Shown here in pieces: positions 47,839 through 57,072 of a stretch of 64,000 bases of DNA. This stretch comes from Anabaena minutissima FACHB-250 (GTDB taxonomy: Bacteria; Cyanobacteriota; Cyanobacteriia; Cyanobacteriales; Nostocaceae), in NCBI RefSeq assembly GCF_014697125.1, contig NZ_JACJRG010000009.1, forward strand, positions 62,001 to 126,000, read 5' to 3'. Both the position numbers and the translations under genes were made by a program. The notes below the pieces were generated by a model that searched no databases, was not told the origin of the DNA, and was given only the letters and a program-made list of their open reading frames with translations. Each line of letters opens with the position of its first letter. The first letter of the stretch is position 1.

Positions 47839-49044
47839 ATGACTCGCCCCATCCAAATTAATAATCATCCTTTTCGGTTTTTGCTGTATTTAGAATGGAT
47901 ATTACTAGTAATTTCTCTGATCACATCAGTATTGCCATATCCTTCACCGCGATTTGCCAGTAAATTTCCTGAACTGACAATTTTGAATCTGACAATTTTT
48001 GGATTAATGGGCTTGAGATTGCCCACTAGTAATAATATTATTAAGATTATCTATACAGCTTGTGGAATTATTTTAATTTTTATAACTGGGTTATTTAGTG
48101 GCAGATCCGATCGCCTCTTTCCTTTTCTCTACATCATTTTAGTGACTCGTAGCTGTTTAATTTTTCCATTACCTGGACGTTTATCAGTTACATTTATTTC
48201 CTTTACTTTATTTTTAACAACCCTATTATATCGAGTACCTCGTTATCCTTTACCACCAGCAGCCCAAGAAAGATTTCGATTTTTTACTTTGAGTTTAGCT
48301 TTAGTTTTTGGTTTAAGTTTAGTATTTGTCTTACTTTTAATGAATACTGTATTATCGGAACGAGAAAGTAGAGAAGAATTAGCGATCGCCAATGAAAAAC
48401 TACGACAATATGCTCTGCGTATTGAAAATCAAGCTACTCTGGAAGAACGCAATCGAATCGCACGGGAAATTCATGATTCATTAGGACATTCTTTGACAGC
48501 TTTAAATCTCCAATTAGAAACTGCCTTAAAACTTTATCAAGGCAATCCCGATAAAGCACAAAGTTTTTTAGCTAGAGCTAAAGAATTAGGTTCTAAAGCT
48601 TTACAAGATGTCAGACAGTCAGTTTCTACTATGCGATCAAATCCACTTCAAGACAAATCTTTAGCACAGTCAATTGATATTTTAGCCGAAGATTTTCAAC
48701 GTGCAAGTAATATTATTTTAAATCGCCATATCAATATTGAATATTCGTTATCTAATGAAGTTAATACTACTATTTATCGGATAATTCAAGAGTCATTAAC
48801 AAATATTTCTAAACACGCTAGAGCAACAGAAGTTAACCTAGAAGTAACTATCAATAGAGGAAGTTTATATCTGATTATTGAGGATAATGGTAGAGGCTTT
48901 GACCTAGAACAAAATACTACAGGATTTGGATTACAAAGTATGCGCGATCGCGCTTTATCTTTGGGAGGGAATTTTACAATCAACAGCGCATTTGGTTGCG
49001 GTTGTCAAATTACAGTTAATATTCCTCTAGGCAGGTTAATTTAA
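47839..49044 (+). CDS. Sensor histidine kinase (NarL/DesK type)
   Basis: 401 residues. About five or six membrane segments in the first 175 residues, without a known sensory domain, then HisKA_3 dimerisation helix with the phospho-His in [22 protein letters not shown] and an HATPase with [16 protein letters not shown] and [20 protein letters not shown]. Its stop overlaps the next start by one base, so the partner is the response regulator that follows. Confidence 0.9.
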   Translation: MTRPIQINNHPFRFLLYLEWILLVISLITSVLPYPSPRFASKFPELTILNLTIFGLMGLRLPTSNNIIKIIYTACGIILIFITGLFSGRSDRLFPFLYIILVTRSCLIFPLPGRLSVTFISFTLFLTTLLYRVPRYPLPPAAQERFRFFTLSLALVFGLSLVFVLLLMNTVLSERESREELAIANEKLRQYALRIENQATLEERNRIAREIHDSLGHSLTALNLQLETALKLYQGNPDKAQSFLARAKELGSKALQDVRQSVSTMRSNPLQDKSLAQSIDILAEDFQRASNIILNRHINIEYSLSNEVNTTIYRIIQESLTNISKHARATEVNLEVTINRGSLYLIIEDNGRGFDLEQNTTGFGLQSMRDRALSLGGNFTINSAFGCGCQITVNIPLGRLI

Positions 49045-49706
49045 TGATTAAAGTCTTATTAGTAGATGACCAGGGTTTAATTCGTCAAGGGTTAAAAGCT
49101 TTATTGGAACTAGAACCAGATTTAGAAATAGTGGGAGAGGCAGAAAATGGAGAAGTTGCTCTTAATTTAATGGCTAAATCATTACCAGATGTGGTTTTAA
49201 TGGATATTAGAATGCCCATCATGGATGGAGTTGCAGCCACACGCGAAATTTGCAAGAAATTTCCTGGAGTCAAAGTTTTAGTGCTGACAACTTTCGATGA
49301 TGACGAATATGTGAAAGCCGCCTTACAACATGGCGCAATGGGTTACTTACTGAAAGATACACCGTCCGAAGAATTAGCTGTGGCTATTCGTGCTGTGCAG
49401 AAGGGATATACTCAACTAGGCCCAGGAATCGTCAAAAAACTTTTGATTCAATTTCCGACTCCAGCACCTAGTCAAACACCATCTATGCCACCCAGTTTAG
49501 CAGAACTTACACCTAGAGAAAAAGAAGTTTTACAGCTAATTGCTATAGGTGCTAATAACCGAGAAATAGCCCAACAACTTTACATTTCTGAAGGGACAGT
49601 GAAAAATCATGTGACGAATATTTTAAATCGGTTGAACTTGCGCGATCGCACTCAAGCCGCTATTATTGCCAATACGTATTTATCTTATTTAAATGAGTCC
49701 ATTTGA
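49044..49706 (+). CDS. NarL/LuxR-family response regulator
   Basis: 220 residues. The receiver domain has the phospho-Asp in VVLMDIRMP (about residue 54), preceded by DDQ (9-11) and a late Lys in LLKDT. The C-terminal LuxR-type HTH is [35 protein letters not shown]. Joined to the histidine kinase gene by TAATG. Confidence 0.93.
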   Translation: MIKVLLVDDQGLIRQGLKALLELEPDLEIVGEAENGEVALNLMAKSLPDVVLMDIRMPIMDGVAATREICKKFPGVKVLVLTTFDDDEYVKAALQHGAMGYLLKDTPSEELAVAIRAVQKGYTQLGPGIVKKLLIQFPTPAPSQTPSMPPSLAELTPREKEVLQLIAIGANNREIAQQLYISEGTVKNHVTNILNRLNLRDRTQAAIIANTYLSYLNESI

Positions 49707-49722
49707 TATCTAATAATCAAAC

Positions 49723-50040
49723 TTATTCCTGTCTTAATGCTGCCATAATTTGCTGGGTAACATCTCTACCACCACTTAAGTTAGTAAACAGACATTGAAT
49801 CGTATAGATTATACCCCAAGGTAAACCCCACCAACCCAAAAATAACGAAATTAGAGTAAATTTAATACTCTTTTTCAAGGTATTTTCTCCTGATTTAATC
49901 AAATAAATTTCAGAACTACGTTTAAATGTTAAAATCACGATAGAGAAACAATAGAGAAAAACGACAAATTTAGCCCCATTAGCTAACTCTTGATTTAATT
50001 CTTCTACCGTCATATCATCCAAACCGATGATTTTTGACAT
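49723..50040 (-). CDS. Small membrane protein, unknown
   Basis: 105 residues with two probable membrane segments (FVVFLYCFSIVIL and FTLISLFLGWWGLPWGIIYTI). Not recognised. It is convergent with the response regulator and 16 bases downstream of the deaminase gene in its own direction. Confidence 0.55.
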   Translation of the reverse strand: MSKIIGLDDMTVEELNQELANGAKFVVFLYCFSIVILTFKRSSEIYLIKSGENTLKKSIKFTLISLFLGWWGLPWGIIYTIQCLFTNLSGGRDVTQQIMAALRQE

Positions 50041-50055
50041 TTCAACCTCATTGTG

Positions 50056-50481
50056 TTATTTAAACAAATTCAAACATTCCTGTCTCAGCACACCTTTGGT
50101 AACTAGGATGTTTCTAAATGATTTCGCAATCACTTCTTCACAAGTAATATTAATTTGTGCCTGATTTATCGCCATTAAATCCGCAATTGAAGCACCATAG
50201 ACAATTTCTGCCAAACCGCTCCAAACGCAAGCTGCTGCACACATAGGACAAGGTTCACCAGTGGTATATATGCTATAACCCTCTAAGGAAAAGTTGTTGA
50301 TTTGAGTCGTTAAACGGCGAATAACGTTAATTTCCGCATGAGCGGAAGGATCGCAATCTCTCCCGACAGTATTGTGTGCTGTTGCCACAACTTGATTATC
50401 ATTAACAATGACTGCGCCATAAGGTGCATCCCCCTGTTTGGCTGCCTCAATTGCTAGACTCATAAAATATTCTTGGTTCAT
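50056..50481 (-). CDS. Nucleoside deaminase (CDA fold)
   Basis: 141 residues from MNQEYFMSLAIEAAKQGDAPYG at 50481; a frame to 50529 adds a hydrophobic 16 residues. Zinc ligands and catalytic Glu are visible as SAHAEIN and PCPMCAAA. The family includes guanine deaminase and TadA; TadA normally has an extra C-terminal helix. The substrate is not resolved. It is divergent from the K+ channel. Confidence 0.83.
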   Translation of the reverse strand: MNQEYFMSLAIEAAKQGDAPYGAVIVNDNQVVATAHNTVGRDCDPSAHAEINVIRRLTTQINNFSLEGYSIYTTGEPCPMCAAACVWSGLAEIVYGASIADLMAINQAQINITCEEVIAKSFRNILVTKGVLRQECLNLFK

Positions 50482-50545
50482 ATTAGCTTGGTAATTCAGC
50501 CAGATAATCAGTAAAAATACCATATTCAACTGGTGGTAGTGAAAT

Positions 50546-51328
50546 ATGTTGCTGAGTAGAAAACAAACCGAATTTTACTTAACAGACCTAGAAACACCCA
50601 TTGGTAAAGCGATTAATTTAACAATTGCTACTTTAGTGCTATTGTCATCAGGTATTTTTGTAGTGCAAACATATAATATACCTGATGATATCCGCTTACA
50701 GTTGGATCTAATAGATAAGGTTATATTGATAATTTTTGCGATAGAATATGCCCTGCGTTTGTGGAGTGCAGAACATAAAATTAATTATATTTTGAGTTTC
50801 TATGCAATTATTGACTTAATGGCTATTTTGCCATTTTTTATTGGATTAGTAGATATTACTTTTATTCGCTTACTGCGGTGGTTTAGAATTTTACGTTTAA
50901 TTAGATTTATTGATAAAAAATTTTTATTTGGCACTCTTAGCACAGAAGATGGGATAATTTTTATTCGGATATTATTTACATTATTTGCCATCATCTTTGT
51001 TTATTCAGGGCTAATTTATCAAGTAGAACATCCTGTCAACCCCACAGGTTACAAAACTTTTTTAGATGCTTTTTACTTCTCGGTTGTGACGATGACAACT
51101 GTGGGATTTGGTGATGTCACACCAATTTCTGAATTAGGGCGATTATTGACAGTCTTGATGATTTTGACTGGTGTTACTCTGATACCTTGGCAAGTAGGAG
51201 ATTTAATCAAGGGTTTAGTTAAAAATGCTAATCAAATAGAAATAATTTGTGTGGGTTGTGGTTTGGCATTTCACGATAGAGATGCGGAGTTTTGTAAACG
51301 GTGTGGAACTAAGTTACCTAATAAGTAG
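50546..51328 (+). CDS. Voltage-gated-like potassium channel with C-terminal zinc ribbon
   Basis: 260 residues. Six membrane segments with an arginine-rich S4 (FIRLLRWFRILRLIRF at about 108-123) and pore filter TTVGFGDVTP near 180-190. After S6 there is a short cytosolic part with four Cys, CVGCGLAF...CKRCGTKL, that looks like a zinc ribbon. It would conduct K+ across the plasma or thylakoid membrane. The zinc ribbon may respond to metal or redox state, which is inference. Confidence 0.85.
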   Translation: MLLSRKQTEFYLTDLETPIGKAINLTIATLVLLSSGIFVVQTYNIPDDIRLQLDLIDKVILIIFAIEYALRLWSAEHKINYILSFYAIIDLMAILPFFIGLVDITFIRLLRWFRILRLIRFIDKKFLFGTLSTEDGIIFIRILFTLFAIIFVYSGLIYQVEHPVNPTGYKTFLDAFYFSVVTMTTVGFGDVTPISELGRLLTVLMILTGVTLIPWQVGDLIKGLVKNANQIEIICVGCGLAFHDRDAEFCKRCGTKLPNK

Positions 51329-51563
51329 CCAAAAGTTTTGTCAAAAAATTCCTTATCTCTGTCTCATCTGTGTCTCTATGGTTATATAAATTCCTTCTAA
51401 ATTCAACCATAGGGAGGAAGTCTTTACCATTGAGAGCATCACACTAGTAAGTAATATCAGTTTGTAGTTAAGAACATCAGATGTAATCTCAGCTTTAGGG
51501 TTTGCATCAGTAGCTTGATATAAGCAAATTGGTATCCAAGAGATGGTTCGGGGGTACAGAATT

Positions 51564-51800
51564 ATGGTGAAACAGTCTAACCCAGGTCTCCACGAAGAAC
51601 CTCGTTATCAACCAGCACCTATAATTCCTCTTAAACAAGAGGAATCCTTACTTGATTGGTTGCAAAATACAGGTCGATTAGTGTCTTACCCATCTGTTGA
51701 CTACTCTTACGAAGATGAGGTAGAAGAAGACGAAGAAGTAGCGGAACTTGTGGATGCTTTTGACTTTGAAGCGGAAGAAGTCGAAGATTTAGAAATATAA
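51564..51800 (+). CDS. DUF3134 protein
   Basis: 78 residues from the second ATG (MVKQSNPGLHEEPRYQPAPI); the first ATG at 51543 adds 7. The cyanobacterial DUF3134 family pattern SLLDWLQNTGRLV is present and the C-terminus is very acidic (DEVEEDEEVAELVDAFD). Cytosolic, function unknown. A terminator follows. Confidence 0.75.
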   Translation: MVKQSNPGLHEEPRYQPAPIIPLKQEESLLDWLQNTGRLVSYPSVDYSYEDEVEEDEEVAELVDAFDFEAEEVEDLEI

Positions 51801-51805
51801 AATCA

Positions 51806-51837
51806 CCCACCAACAGCATTTAATAGTGTTGGTTGGG
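51806..51837 (+). terminator. Stem-loop after the DUF3134 gene
   Basis: CCCACCAACA (51806-51815) and TGTTGGTTGGG (51827-51837) pair with one bulge around an 11-base loop. It lies between convergent genes. Confidence 0.6.
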
Positions 51838-51865
51838 AAATATAGTGCTGAGTTAAGAAAGATTT

Positions 51866-53233
51866 CTAAGTCACAGCAACTGCTGCAATCTCCTTTAAGG
51901 CTTGCAGTAGTTGCAAAACCTCTGCCAAAGAGTTGTAATGTACTAGACCGACTCTTAATAGACCACCACTAGCTTCTAGTCCTAGTTTCTCAGTCAGGCT
52001 AAGAGCATAAAAATTACCATGCCAAGTGAAAATACCGTGATCGCCTAAATTTTTCGCTATACTTTCAGGACTTTTCCCTTCTAATCTGATTGCTACTGTA
52101 GGAGTCCGCCAATTAAAGCGCGTGGTATCGGTGATGCCATATAAAGTTAAACCAGGAATTTCTAATAGTCCCGCAATAAGTTTATGACTCAGTTCTCTTT
52201 CATATTGTTGAATCGCTGACATCGCTGCAACTAAAGCCGCTCTTCGGCTGTGATAGGCTGAGGCGATTGCATCTGGGTGTTCTGATATTAAAAAGCGGGG
52301 ACATTGAAAGTGTTCTAAACCTTCTTTGTCAGCATCAATCAAGGCTGCTATTAATTCGTTGTCAATAGTTGGCGAAACATGACAACCTAGTTTTGTGAGA
52401 TAGTTAATCGCCGCCACCACACCCGCCAATCCCTCATGATTCAGAGTTCCCGTTTCCCAACGAGATGGGACTTCATCGGAGGCTGGTTTGACTTTATATG
52501 GTTGCAGATTCTGCAAATGCTCCCGTTTACCGTACAAAATACCAATATGGGGGGCAAAAAATTTATACGCGGAACAAGCCAGAAAGTCGCAGTCTAAAGC
52601 ATGAACATTAATCGGTGCGTGGGGCGCATAATGGACGGCATCGACAAACACCCAAGCACCAACAGCATGGGCGAGCCGTACTATAGTCGCAACATCGTTG
52701 ATTGTTCCCACAGCGTTAGAAGCATAACTCACCGCTACTAGCTTGGTGCGGGAATTAATCTGCTGTTCTAAATCGCTCATGTCTAGAGTGCAATCTGCAA
52801 CATTAAGATCCACCACGCGAATAATTGCACCCTGTTCTTCTAAGGCATACCAAGGGGCAATGTTAGCAGCATGATCTAATCGGGTGACGATAATTTCATC
52901 ACCTGGTTTAATGGTGCGGGCGATCGCTCGACTTAAAGTAAAAGTGAGTGAGGTCATATTCGCACCAAACACCACTTCATCACTACTGCAACCCAAAAAA
53001 TCTGCGATCGCCACTCTCGCCGCCGTAATCACTGCATCTGTCCGCGCACTAGTAGCAAAAGCACCGTGAGCATTGGCATTTGATCTCACTAAATAGTCAC
53101 TGATAGCATCTAGTACCGCACCCGGTACTTGTGTTCCACCTGGCCCATCAAAAAATATTGCAGGTTGTCCGTTGATTTTTTGGTTAAGTGCGGGAAACTG
53201 GCCGCGTATCCATTTTAAATCCAGAGATTCCAT
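51866..53233 (-). CDS. Cysteine desulfurase-like protein (class V aminotransferase, TIGR01976 type)
   Basis: 455 residues from MESLDLKWIRGQFPALNQ at 53233; a frame to 53281 adds 16. A PLP-dependent class V fold with IFFDGPGGTQVP at the start, FGANMTSLTFTLSRA, VDAVHYAPH and the PLP-lysine region LACSAYKFFAPHIG. The sequence fits the family labelled cysteine desulfurase-like TIGR01976, whose reaction is unsettled. No iron-sulfur assembly genes are near. Confidence 0.82.
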   Translation of the reverse strand: MESLDLKWIRGQFPALNQKINGQPAIFFDGPGGTQVPGAVLDAISDYLVRSNANAHGAFATSARTDAVITAARVAIADFLGCSSDEVVFGANMTSLTFTLSRAIARTIKPGDEIIVTRLDHAANIAPWYALEEQGAIIRVVDLNVADCTLDMSDLEQQINSRTKLVAVSYASNAVGTINDVATIVRLAHAVGAWVFVDAVHYAPHAPINVHALDCDFLACSAYKFFAPHIGILYGKREHLQNLQPYKVKPASDEVPSRWETGTLNHEGLAGVVAAINYLTKLGCHVSPTIDNELIAALIDADKEGLEHFQCPRFLISEHPDAIASAYHSRRAALVAAMSAIQQYERELSHKLIAGLLEIPGLTLYGITDTTRFNWRTPTVAIRLEGKSPESIAKNLGDHGIFTWHGNFYALSLTEKLGLEASGGLLRVGLVHYNSLAEVLQLLQALKEIAAVAVT

Positions 53234-53448
53234 AATCGACACCTCGGTTAATAGTGTTTTACCTATATTAGACATCACCAAAAATTAATTATGCGTTATC
53301 CAGAAATCTTGTACAGACTCAGCAATGCTACGTCTCTACTTTATTCACCAGATGTCTAGTGCATAAAAAATCAGCATCCAACATAGATAGTAAGTGAAGG
53401 TGTTAAACAACACTACACAAACTTCACTACAACAAATCCCAGGAAAAC

Positions 53449-53802
53449 ATGATTATCTCTCGCATTCGTACCACAGTAATCGGTATGACCATCCTAGCAA
53501 CCGCGCTAGTTTCGACCACGGCAATGGCTGCACAAACCCAAGCTGAAGTTGTATCCCAAAGCTGTACTAATGCTGTTCACTCTACAAAACAGACGTTAAT
53601 CAGTTCCCGTCCAGTTCGGCCTAGTTCCAAACTACCGATCGCATCACCAGGGGGTGGTTCAACTGAAAAGAAAACTTGTGAAACCACTAATGCACCTGGT
53701 ACCAATCCACAAGGAGTCGATGGCACTAATCGCTGTACAACTTGCACCTACTCTTCTAGTGGTCATGTCTCCGTCAATTGTATTTTCATCAAACCTAAAT
53801 AA
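53449..53802 (+). CDS. Small exported Cys-containing protein
   Basis: 117 residues with a clear signal peptide (MIISRIRTTVIGMTILATAL, cleavage after AMAA). The mature 90 residues have five Cys (QSC, KTC, NRCTTC, VNC) in the last part and a Ser/Pro-rich linker. No family recognised. A strong hairpin terminator follows at 53867. Confidence 0.6.
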   Translation: MIISRIRTTVIGMTILATALVSTTAMAAQTQAEVVSQSCTNAVHSTKQTLISSRPVRPSSKLPIASPGGGSTEKKTCETTNAPGTNPQGVDGTNRCTTCTYSSSGHVSVNCIFIKPK

Positions 53803-53866
53803 AAATCCTAGTTCACTGGTAAATCCTCTGTTGTTCATCTCAGCTTGACATACTACAACTAATACA

Positions 53867-53902
53867 TGAGGTAAGAAAATATCGCACCCTTACCTCATTT
53901 TT
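53867..53902 (+). terminator. Rho-independent terminator
   Basis: TGAGGTAAG (53867-53875) pairs with CTTACCTCA (53889-53897) and is followed by five T. Outer ACAACTA/TAGTTGT arms at 53856-53862 and 53901-53907 extend it. Confidence 0.8.
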
Positions 53903-53963
53903 AGTTGTTTGCATATCTACTAGCATTCTGGTATCAAAATGAATATGATAACCATTTTTATAC

Positions 53964-54875
53964 GTGATAAATACTGATTTTTTACCTTATATTAAACCCA
54001 ATTTTTCGATAATTGTTAACCTTGTATCTAGTACATTGTTGCAGGAATGTACAGGTATTCAGAGATTGGGAATGGTACTGTCAGCACAAGGGCATCCAAT
54101 GGAACGCTCAATGTGTGAGTTAACAGCTAATCAACTTAGAGGGTCAGGTTCAATGCCATCAACGCCAGTGCAGCAGAAAGTTCAGGCTCTTTGGACTGCC
54201 TTAGTTTTACTCAGCGTTTTCTTTTGCATAGAACTAAGCGCAGGAATTTGGAGTCATAGCTTATCTCTTTTAGCTGATGCTGAACACATTCTTTCAGATG
54301 TAGCAGCCTTGGGTTTAGCACTAGTTGCAGCCTGGTTATCTCAATCCATATCTCAGCGAACAATATTTGGACGCTATCGATTAGAAGTTCTGGCAGCCTT
54401 GATTAATGGTATCAGTTTAGCTGCTGTTGCTGGCTGGATCATTAAAGAAGCTTTAGTGCGGTTGCAATCTCCCGGTACAGAGATTCTGGGTGTACCAATG
54501 TTAACAACTGCCCTGATTGGTCTAGCTGTTAACGGTTTTAATGCCAAATGCTTACACAAATGTAGCCATCATGACCTCAATATGAGAGGAGCTTTACTGC
54601 ATCTTTTAGCAGATGTAGCCAGTTCAGTGGGAGCAGTATTAGCCGCGATCGCAGTTATCTGGCTGAATTGGACTTGGGCTGATGGTGTGATCAGTTTAAT
54701 TGTGGCAGTTCTGATCGCTACATTTGCTGCCTATTTAGTGATTCAAAGTGTGCAATGCCTGCGTGGTCAGATTACTGATGTCACCTGTATTTGTAATTTG
54801 GAAGCTGAAGATTGTCATAATCGCCAGCAGGCAGAAAAGCTATTATTTCCTACTTTAGAAGAGCTTATGCGATGA
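53964..54875 (+). CDS. Cation diffusion facilitator (CDF) transporter, short form
   Basis: 303 residues from a GTG; ATGs at 54072, 54099 and 54153 are other possible starts since the transporter begins near residue 70. Six membrane segments with zinc-site patterns SLSLLADAEHILSDVAAL (TM2) and HLLADVASSVGAV (TM5). CDF proteins export Zn2+ or other metals by proton antiport. The usual cytosolic C-terminal domain is missing; a short tail CICNLEAEDCHN with three Cys ends the protein. The next gene overlaps by 4 bases. Confidence 0.78.
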   Translation: MINTDFLPYIKPNFSIIVNLVSSTLLQECTGIQRLGMVLSAQGHPMERSMCELTANQLRGSGSMPSTPVQQKVQALWTALVLLSVFFCIELSAGIWSHSLSLLADAEHILSDVAALGLALVAAWLSQSISQRTIFGRYRLEVLAALINGISLAAVAGWIIKEALVRLQSPGTEILGVPMLTTALIGLAVNGFNAKCLHKCSHHDLNMRGALLHLLADVASSVGAVLAAIAVIWLNWTWADGVISLIVAVLIATFAAYLVIQSVQCLRGQITDVTCICNLEAEDCHNRQQAEKLLFPTLEELMR

Positions 54876-55218
54876 TTTCATTACTAAAACGCCATCGGCG
54901 TTCATTAGCTTGTTTTCTATCCGGTTTAGTAGTGGCAATTGTATTTTCCTTCGCCACACCCGATCAAAAACCAGCCAATGCTTCGGTGCAAATTTCTACC
55001 CAAGTTGCGGCTAAACCTATCTTGGTAGGTCATCCAGACTTTTATTATAGTCACGAATCCCTGTATTTGGTGACACCTATCTAAATGCTGATGCGACTGA
55101 TGATCAATCTGTAAATTACAGTCGTGTTCAAGAACCAGGTTCTATGCTGGGATTGTCTATTGTGGGATTAGGGTTATTTTTGGGTAGAAAGAGACAATCT
55201 TCCCCATCAATAAACTAG
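54872..55218 (+). pseudogene. PEP-CTERM small exported protein broken by a frameshift
   Basis: The frame from 54872 encodes a signal peptide (FLSGLVVAIVFSFATP) and runs to a TAA at 55084. In the next frame from about 55066, FGDTYLNADATDD is followed by VQEPGSMLGL, a membrane segment and GRKR, a textbook PEP-CTERM sorting signal, stopping at 55216-55218. Joining the frames at the TTT run near 55066-55068 gives a normal protein of about 115 residues. So one base has been lost or gained, or the sequence has an error. Overlaps the CDF gene by 4 bases. Confidence 0.72.
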
Positions 55219-55236
55219 AATTTGATAGTTTGTAGT

Positions 55237-55257
55237 AAGGACTTTAGTCCTTATTTT
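55237..55257 (+). terminator. Hairpin with T-run
   Basis: AAGGACT-TTAGTCCTT palindrome at 55237-55252, then ATTTTTT. It ends the CDF/PEP-CTERM transcript. Confidence 0.6.
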
Positions 55258-55285
55258 TTAAGCACTAAAGTCCTCTCTACGTTCT

Positions 55286-55386
55286 TTTCTCTTCTCTTCT
55301 CTTCTCTTCTCTTGTCTTCTCTTCTCTTCTCTTCTCTTCGAGAGGCTACGCCAACGAGAGGCTACGCCAACGAGAGGCTACGCGAA
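55286..55386. repeat. CTTCT microsatellite and 16-base tandem repeat
   Basis: About ten copies of CTTCT (55291-55338, one variant CTTGT) run directly into three tandem copies of CGAGAGGCTACGCCAA (55339-55354, 55355-55370, 55371-55386, the last with one change). Intergenic. Confidence 0.85.
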
Positions 55387-55404
55387 GACTACGAACTTAA
55401 TTGA

Positions 55405-56322
55405 CTACTCATCGATTAACTTCGCAACATTTTTGAGGATATTCATTGGGGTTTGCTGTTTGAGGAGCTGCATTTCTAATTCATTTTTCACGAGTAAAGC
55501 ACCGGCGAATCCTAACGAGTTGACAGAAATAGATTGGAAATGTTCTTGCGATCGCGGTACGATTAACATCCATTCTCTAGTTGCTAGCAAGTTATACGCA
55601 CCTGATTGTCTGTCACCATCAATTGCGCCTAAACCTACAGCCCGCAGTAAGTTGTGATAAATTTCTAAGGTAGTCTTAGCCCCTGTGAATGGTGACTCTA
55701 CCCACCCAGGATCTAAATTAGCAAAAGCATGGACAAATGGTAGTCCTGGTATAGTTGCGATCGCATCTTGAAATTTAGCTGAGGCTAAAAGGGGTGTGAT
55801 GGGTGTCTGCGTTCCTGAAGATATCAGAGGTAGCGGTACAAGTTGCAAGTGTTTATGTCGCTGACTTGCGCCTGCATTTTTACCAGCGTTGTAGAATACT
55901 AAACCATCAATTCCCGCCAGACACGCCCACATAGCTGTAAAGTCTGCTAGGGTGAGCAAGCTTTCCTGCTCTTCAAAGGCGCGGGTGATAATTAATAAGT
56001 GATAATCAACAACGTTGAATTTATTTAAAATACATACATGAGTATCAGAAATCTCTGCTACAAATAAGTCTTCCTCGTAGGGTAGGAAGGGATTAAACTC
56101 TTTACCAGTAGCTTGGGTTTTTTGGTCTTGTTGTTTTTTGGCAGTATTTTTACGGTTAAGGTTAGATAAAATTCGCACTAAAAATTTAACACCATCCTGC
56201 TCGACAAATTCAAACTCCGTCGGGATGGATAGCAGCGCACCACATTCTAAAGCATTGTTGGTTTGTTTTTTTACACTGTCCCATAATGTGCTAGGTTGCA
56301 GTAATATATCTTCTTCTGGCAT
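55405..56322 (-). CDS. Ap4A phosphorylase / ATP adenylyltransferase
   Basis: 305 residues of the HIT-like superfamily. The N-terminal substrate region has LVAN-type text FNPFLPYEEDLFVAEI, and the HxHxQ motif is seen as RHKHLQLVPLP, with the first His carrying the nucleotide intermediate. It converts Ap4A and phosphate to ADP and ATP. Single gene; ends just after a repeat block. Confidence 0.87.
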   Translation of the reverse strand: MPEEDILLQPSTLWDSVKKQTNNALECGALLSIPTEFEFVEQDGVKFLVRILSNLNRKNTAKKQQDQKTQATGKEFNPFLPYEEDLFVAEISDTHVCILNKFNVVDYHLLIITRAFEEQESLLTLADFTAMWACLAGIDGLVFYNAGKNAGASQRHKHLQLVPLPLISSGTQTPITPLLASAKFQDAIATIPGLPFVHAFANLDPGWVESPFTGAKTTLEIYHNLLRAVGLGAIDGDRQSGAYNLLATREWMLIVPRSQEHFQSISVNSLGFAGALLVKNELEMQLLKQQTPMNILKNVAKLIDE

Positions 56323-56461
56323 GGTTAAGTATGTTTGCAGTCTCGCTACTCACCAAATTTTAAGGCTTTCAGCTTCTAAACACCATCTGAAATTGCTAGA
56401 AAATCATCAATATTAGTAGACCGAAAAGTTTTGTTGCAATCAATTAAGCGAAGTAAAAGTG

Positions 56462-57052
56462 ATGAATGACCAAGAAAATCTGAAAATCCCTAGTGTTGTT
56501 CAAAACATATTGTCCGAAACTATCAAAATCTGCTTTCAAATGACATCCGAGCTATCAACAGGCTCGCTGCTGAGGACTTTAGCCGCGAGTAAACCTGATG
56601 GGAATTTTCTAGAACTTGGCACTGGTACAGGTGTTTCTACAGCCTGGTTACTGGATGGCATGGACAGGAACTCAAAAATTATTACAGTTGAAAATGACAA
56701 CACAGTAGTTTCTATTGCTCAAAAATATTTAGGAGATGATCAACGAATTTCTTTTGATATTCAGGATGCGGGAGCATTTCTGGAGCAGATTGAACAAACA
56801 GGTGAGCAGTTCGATTTGATCTTTGCTGATACATGGGCAGGAAAGTACACTCATCTTGAAGCTGCACTTCACATTCTTAAGCCTGGTGGTTTATACATTA
56901 TTGATGATATGCTGCCCCAGACAAACTGGCCAGAAGGTCATGAGTTAAAAGTTGCTGCGTTGATTGCACAGTTGGAACAGAGGCAGGATCTGCTTCTCAC
57001 AAAACTTAACTGGTCAAGTGGAATTATTATAGCTACAAAACAAGAACAATAA
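56462..57052 (+). CDS. SAM-dependent methyltransferase (O-methyltransferase-like)
   Basis: 196 residues. Motif I LELGTGTGVSTAWLL binds SAM, acidic residue in IITVENDN, and FDLIFADTWAGKY is motif post-II, followed by GGLYIIDDMLPQ as in catechol O-methyltransferase-like enzymes. Starts at ATG 56462; a GTG one codon earlier is possible. The substrate is unknown. Confidence 0.8.
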   Translation: MNDQENLKIPSVVQNILSETIKICFQMTSELSTGSLLRTLAASKPDGNFLELGTGTGVSTAWLLDGMDRNSKIITVENDNTVVSIAQKYLGDDQRISFDIQDAGAFLEQIEQTGEQFDLIFADTWAGKYTHLEAALHILKPGGLYIIDDMLPQTNWPEGHELKVAALIAQLEQRQDLLLTKLNWSSGIIIATKQEQ

Positions 57053-57072
57053 ATTTAACAAGGGATTATGTG

